A stretch of DNA of 64,000 bases from Hydractinia symbiolongicarpus. Its lineage: Eukaryota > Cnidaria > Hydrozoa > Anthoathecata > Hydractiniidae. Below are positions 61,143-64,000 of this stretch, piece after piece. The stretch covers positions 1,178,001 to 1,242,000 of the forward strand of contig NC_079882.1 of the NCBI RefSeq assembly GCF_029227915.1. Direction: 5' to 3'. Below the pieces are notes generated by a model. The model worked only from the letters and a program-made list of their open reading frames with translations, was not told the DNA's origin and searched no databases. The position numbers and the translations under genes were made by a program. How positions within the stretch are numbered: position 1 is the first letter of the stretch; the number at the start of each line of letters is the position of its first letter.

Positions 61143-64000
61143 AGTCCAAAGTTAGATCAATTACGTCCCACAGTCAATCGTTTCACTGTTAAAAGCGATG
61201 CAACCTAGTAATATCAGACAAATATCGCTAAATACATGTTGGTACGAATATGTGACCCAACCGTTGAAACTCAAACGGACTGACACCGTTAGAAAGTCAA
61301 TGAAATGTAGTTTTTGAAACTGTTGCTATTATTTCAGCGCGCGATAACGGCTAGGATTGGTGCGACAGTAAAAAATGACTTATTAATATAAATTTTTAAA
61401 TGAAGCGCTACCACAGCACCCAGTGGGCAATCATGTCAAATTAAGAGGAATGTTATTTCTTGGAGTCCAATTTTCTCATTTATCACATTTACCAGGTCAC
61501 AGTCCAAAGTTAGTTCAATTAAGTCCCACCGTCAATCGTTTCATTTTTAAAAGCTATGCAACCTAGTAATCTCAGAAAAATATCGTTAAATACATTTTGG
61601 CACCAATATGTGACCCAACCGTTGTAACTCAAACTGATGACACCGTTAGAAAGTCAATGAAATGTAGTTTTTGAAACTGTCGCTATTTCTTCAGCGCGCG
61701 ATAACGGCTAGGATTGGTTCCACAGTAAAGAATGACTTATTAACCTAAATTTTTAAATGAAGCGCTACCACATCGCCTAGTGTAATCGCTGAGTTCCGGC
61801 AAACATGTCAAAGTAAGAAGAATGTTATTTCTGGGAGCCCAATTTTCTCATTTATCACATTTATCAGGTCACAGTCCAAAGTTAGTTCAATTAAGTCCCA
61901 AAGTGAATCGTTTCATTGTTAAAAGCGATGCAACCTAGTAATCTCAGAAACATATCGCTAAATACATGTTGGTACCAATATGTGACCCAACCGTTGTAAC
62001 TCAAACGGACTGACACCGTTAGAAAGTCAATGAAATGTAGTTTTTGAAACTGTAGCTGTTTCTTCAGCGCGCGATAACGGATAGGATTGGTTTCACAGTA
62101 AAGAATGACTTATTTATCTAAATTTTTAAACGAAGCGCTACCACATCGCCCACTGGGAAATCATGATAAATTAAGAAGAATGTTATTTCTTGGAGTCCAA
62201 TTTTCTCATTTATCACATTTATCAGGTCACAGTCCAAGTTTAGTTCAATTAAGTCCCACAGTCAATTGTTTCACTGTTAAAAGCGATACAACCTAGTAAT
62301 ATCAGATAAATATCTCTAAATACATGTTGGTAGGAATATGTGACCCAACCGTTGTAACTCAAACGGACTGACACAGTTAGAAAGTCAATGAAATGTAGTT
62401 TTTGAACCGGTCGCTATTTTTTCAGCGCGCGATCACGGATAGGATTGGTCCCACAGTAAAAAATGATTTATTAATCTAAATTTTTAAATGAAGCACTACC
62501 ACAGCGCCCAGTGTGATCGCTGAGTTTCGGCAATCACGTCAAATTAAACAGAATGTTATTTCTTGGAGTCCAATTGTCTCATTTATCACATTTATCAAGT
62601 CAGAGTCCAAAGTTAGATCAATTACGTCCCACAGTCAATCGCATCACTGTTAAAAGCTATGCAACCTAGTAATCTCAGAAAAATATCGCTAAATACATGT
62701 TGGCACCAATATGTGACCCAACCGTTGTAACTCAAACGGTTTAACACCGTTAGAAAGTCAATGAAAAGTAGTTTTTGAAACTGTCACTATTTCTTCAGCG
62801 CGCAATTACGGCTAGGATTGGTTCCACAGTAAAGAATGACTTATTTATCTAAATTTTTAAATGAACCGCTACTACAGCACACAGTGTAATCGCTGAGTTC
62901 CGGCAATCACGTCAAATTAAGAAGAATGTTTTTTCTTGGAGTCCATTGTCTCATTTATCACATTTATCAGGTCACAGTCCAAAGTTAGTTCAATTAAGTC
63001 CCACCGTCAATCGTTTCATTGTTAAAAGCTATGCAACCTAGTGATCTCAGAAAAATACCGCTAAATACATGTTGGCACCAATATGTGACCCAACCGTTGT
63101 AACTCAAACGGTTTGACACAGTTAGAAAGTCAATGAAATGTAGTTTTTGAAACTGTCGCTATTTCTTCAGCGCGCGATAACGGCTAGGATTGGTTCCACA
63201 GAAAAGAATAACTTATTTATGTAAATTTTTAAATGAGGCGCTACCGCATCGCCCACTGGGCAATCATGATAAATTAAGAAGAATGTTGTTTCTTGGAGTC
63301 CAATTTTCTCATTTATCACATTTATCAGGTCACAGTGCAAATTTAGTTCAATTAAATCCCACAGTCAATTGTTTCACTGTTAAAAGCGAATGCAACCTAG
63401 TAATATCAGATAAATATCGCTAAATACATGTTGGTAGGAATATGTGACCCAACCGTTGTAACTCAAACGGACTGACACCCTTAGAAAGTCAATGAAATGT
63501 AGTTTTTGAAACTGTCGCTATTTCTTCAACGCGCGATAACGGATAGGATTGGTCCCACAGTAAAAAATGATTTATAAAACTAAATTTTTTTATGAAGCGC
63601 TACCACAGCGTCCAGTGTGATCGCTGAGTTCCGGCAATCACGTCAAATTAAACAGAATGTTATTTCTTGGAGTCCAATTGCCTTATTTATCACATTTAAC
63701 AAGTCACAGTCCAAATTTAGTTCAATTAAGTCCCACAGTCAATCGTTTCATTGTTAAAAGCTATGCAACCTAGTAATCTCAGAAAAATATCGCTAAATAC
63801 ATGTTGGCACCAATATGTGACCCAACCGTTGTAACTCAAACTGACTGACACTGTTAGAAATTCAATGAAATGTAGTTTTTGAAACTGTCGCTATTTCTTC
63901 AGCGCGCGATAACGGCTAGGATTGGTTCAACAGTAAAAAGCTTGTTAAAAGCTATGCAACCTAGTAATCTCAGAAAAATATCGCTAAATACATGTTGGCA
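61143..64000 (+). repeat. Right-edge region, shortened relative of 43-46.7 kb
   Basis: Unit starts 61356 (medium), 61713, 62086 (medium), 62444, 62817, 63189 (medium, 359 bp), 63548 and 63921 (short, cut by the window end). It follows 42.9-46.7 kb at offsets of 18,401 bp (62,105 versus 43,704), 18,043 bp (63,190 versus 45,147) and 17,311 bp (63,548 versus 46,237), so about one medium unit and then two units are missing along the way. The array evidently continues past the window. Confidence 0.87.
63921..64000 (+). repeat. Short satellite unit 23, cut by window end
   Basis: Starts ATTGGTTCAACAG with AAGCTT at 63938; only the first 80 bp are present. It corresponds to 46610. Confidence 0.93.

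Larger units (their letters stand above)
1..64000 (+). repeat. Satellite DNA array, 373-bp family, fills the window
   Basis: The whole window is head-to-tail copies of one satellite family, about 184 complete units and a final partial one, all in the same orientation. Near-invariant landmarks in each full unit are ATTGGTTCCACAGTAAA at the start, ATTTATCACATTTATCA near +140 (a 9-bp word repeated in tandem), AACCTAGTAATC near +220, TACATGTTGG near +251, CAACCGTTGTAACTCAAACGG near +275 and CAGCGCGCGATAACGG at the end. Consensus G+C is 38%. There is no inverted unit, no foreign insertion and no unique spacer. The family is not one I recognise. Centromeric or pericentromeric heterochromatin of a eukaryote is the likely location; that is inference from array type, not seen directly. 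Confidence 0.97.

Noticed and set aside
29118-63423. Recurrent open reading frames of 63-77 codons in the medium units, with related predicted peptides
   Set aside because: They lie wholly inside satellite units, many start at TTG rather than ATG, nearly all end at the same conserved ACCTAG word, and the long units of the same family carry in-frame stops at CAGTAA and GTGTAA. Their similarity follows from the repeat, not from protein conservation. No ribosome or promoter context is visible.
1-64000. CRISPR array
   Set aside because: The repeats are long, directly abutting and contain no unique spacers; unit length is 190-374 bp.
1-64000. CENP-B box in the monomer
   Set aside because: I looked for the TTCG....A..CGGG pattern; no CGGG follows TTCG at the required spacing in any unit type I read.
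1-64000. Drosophila 1.688 (359-bp) satellite or primate alpha satellite
   Set aside because: Unit length is only roughly similar, and none of the words I associate with those families appears; a database search would settle it.
1-64000. Ribosomal spacer repeats
   Set aside because: No rRNA gene sequence, promoter-like duplication or terminator block is seen at any point, and the array is unbroken.

Overview
The window is one uninterrupted array of tandem satellite DNA. I find no protein-coding gene, RNA gene, transposon, CRISPR array or unique sequence in its 64,000 bases. Every base belongs to a repeat unit of one family, all in the same orientation. Taking the base 'a' of the nearly invariant word ATTGGT as unit start, I placed 184 units plus a partial last one by hand (the first lacks 4 bases). 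They fall into a few length classes: about 121 long units (371-374 bp), 34 medium units (356-359 bp, lacking one 15-bp block), 23 short units (190-194 bp, lacking about 182 bp, the last cut by the window end), three of 343 bp and four of 361 bp. A hand-built consensus of 373 bp has 66 G and 76 C (38% G+C) and 15 CpG where about 13 are expected by chance.

The origin must be a eukaryote: 64 kb of head-to-tail 0.37-kb monomers with nested higher-order repeats (HORs) is what pericentromeric, centromeric or other heterochromatic satellite looks like. The lack of CpG loss argues weakly against a heavily methylated vertebrate or plant genome and fits an invertebrate better. I do not recognise the family or the species. 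It is not the Drosophila 359-bp satellite or human alpha satellite as far as I can judge.

Layout. 1-4490: mixed units. 4491-8210: a 5-unit, 1,653-bp HOR, two copies and a piece. 7797 to about 10270: a 4-unit, 1,293-bp HOR, nearly two copies, overlapping the previous block. 10271-12137: mixed. 12138-21837: a 14-unit, 4,851/4,849-bp HOR, two copies. 21838-22886: linker. 22887-29003: a 9-unit, 3,159-bp HOR, nearly two copies. 27931-39591: an 11-unit HOR in three copies of exactly 3,887 bp. 39592-48260: irregular, rich in medium units. 48261-50842: a rearranged copy of 21.7-24.6 kb and 25.0-25.3 kb. 50843-55003: a copy of 36,673-40,833. 52681-61142: a 12-unit HOR in two copies of exactly 4,231 bp. 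61143-64000: a shortened relative of 43-46.7 kb. Neighbouring HORs share a core order of unit types A-B-C-D-E-F-short, so most of the window can be read as successive in-register unequal exchanges on one ancestral module.

There are no genes to work together here. Short open frames of 63-77 codons recur in the medium units because the missing 15-bp block carries an in-frame TAA. They are by-products of the repeat. The points most worth checking are the nested HOR history, the single-origin short unit with a templated junction, a hairpin-loop inversion near 50,605-50,622, the cluster of Myb-type AACGG words kept in each unit, and whether the exact tandem copies are real or assembly effects.
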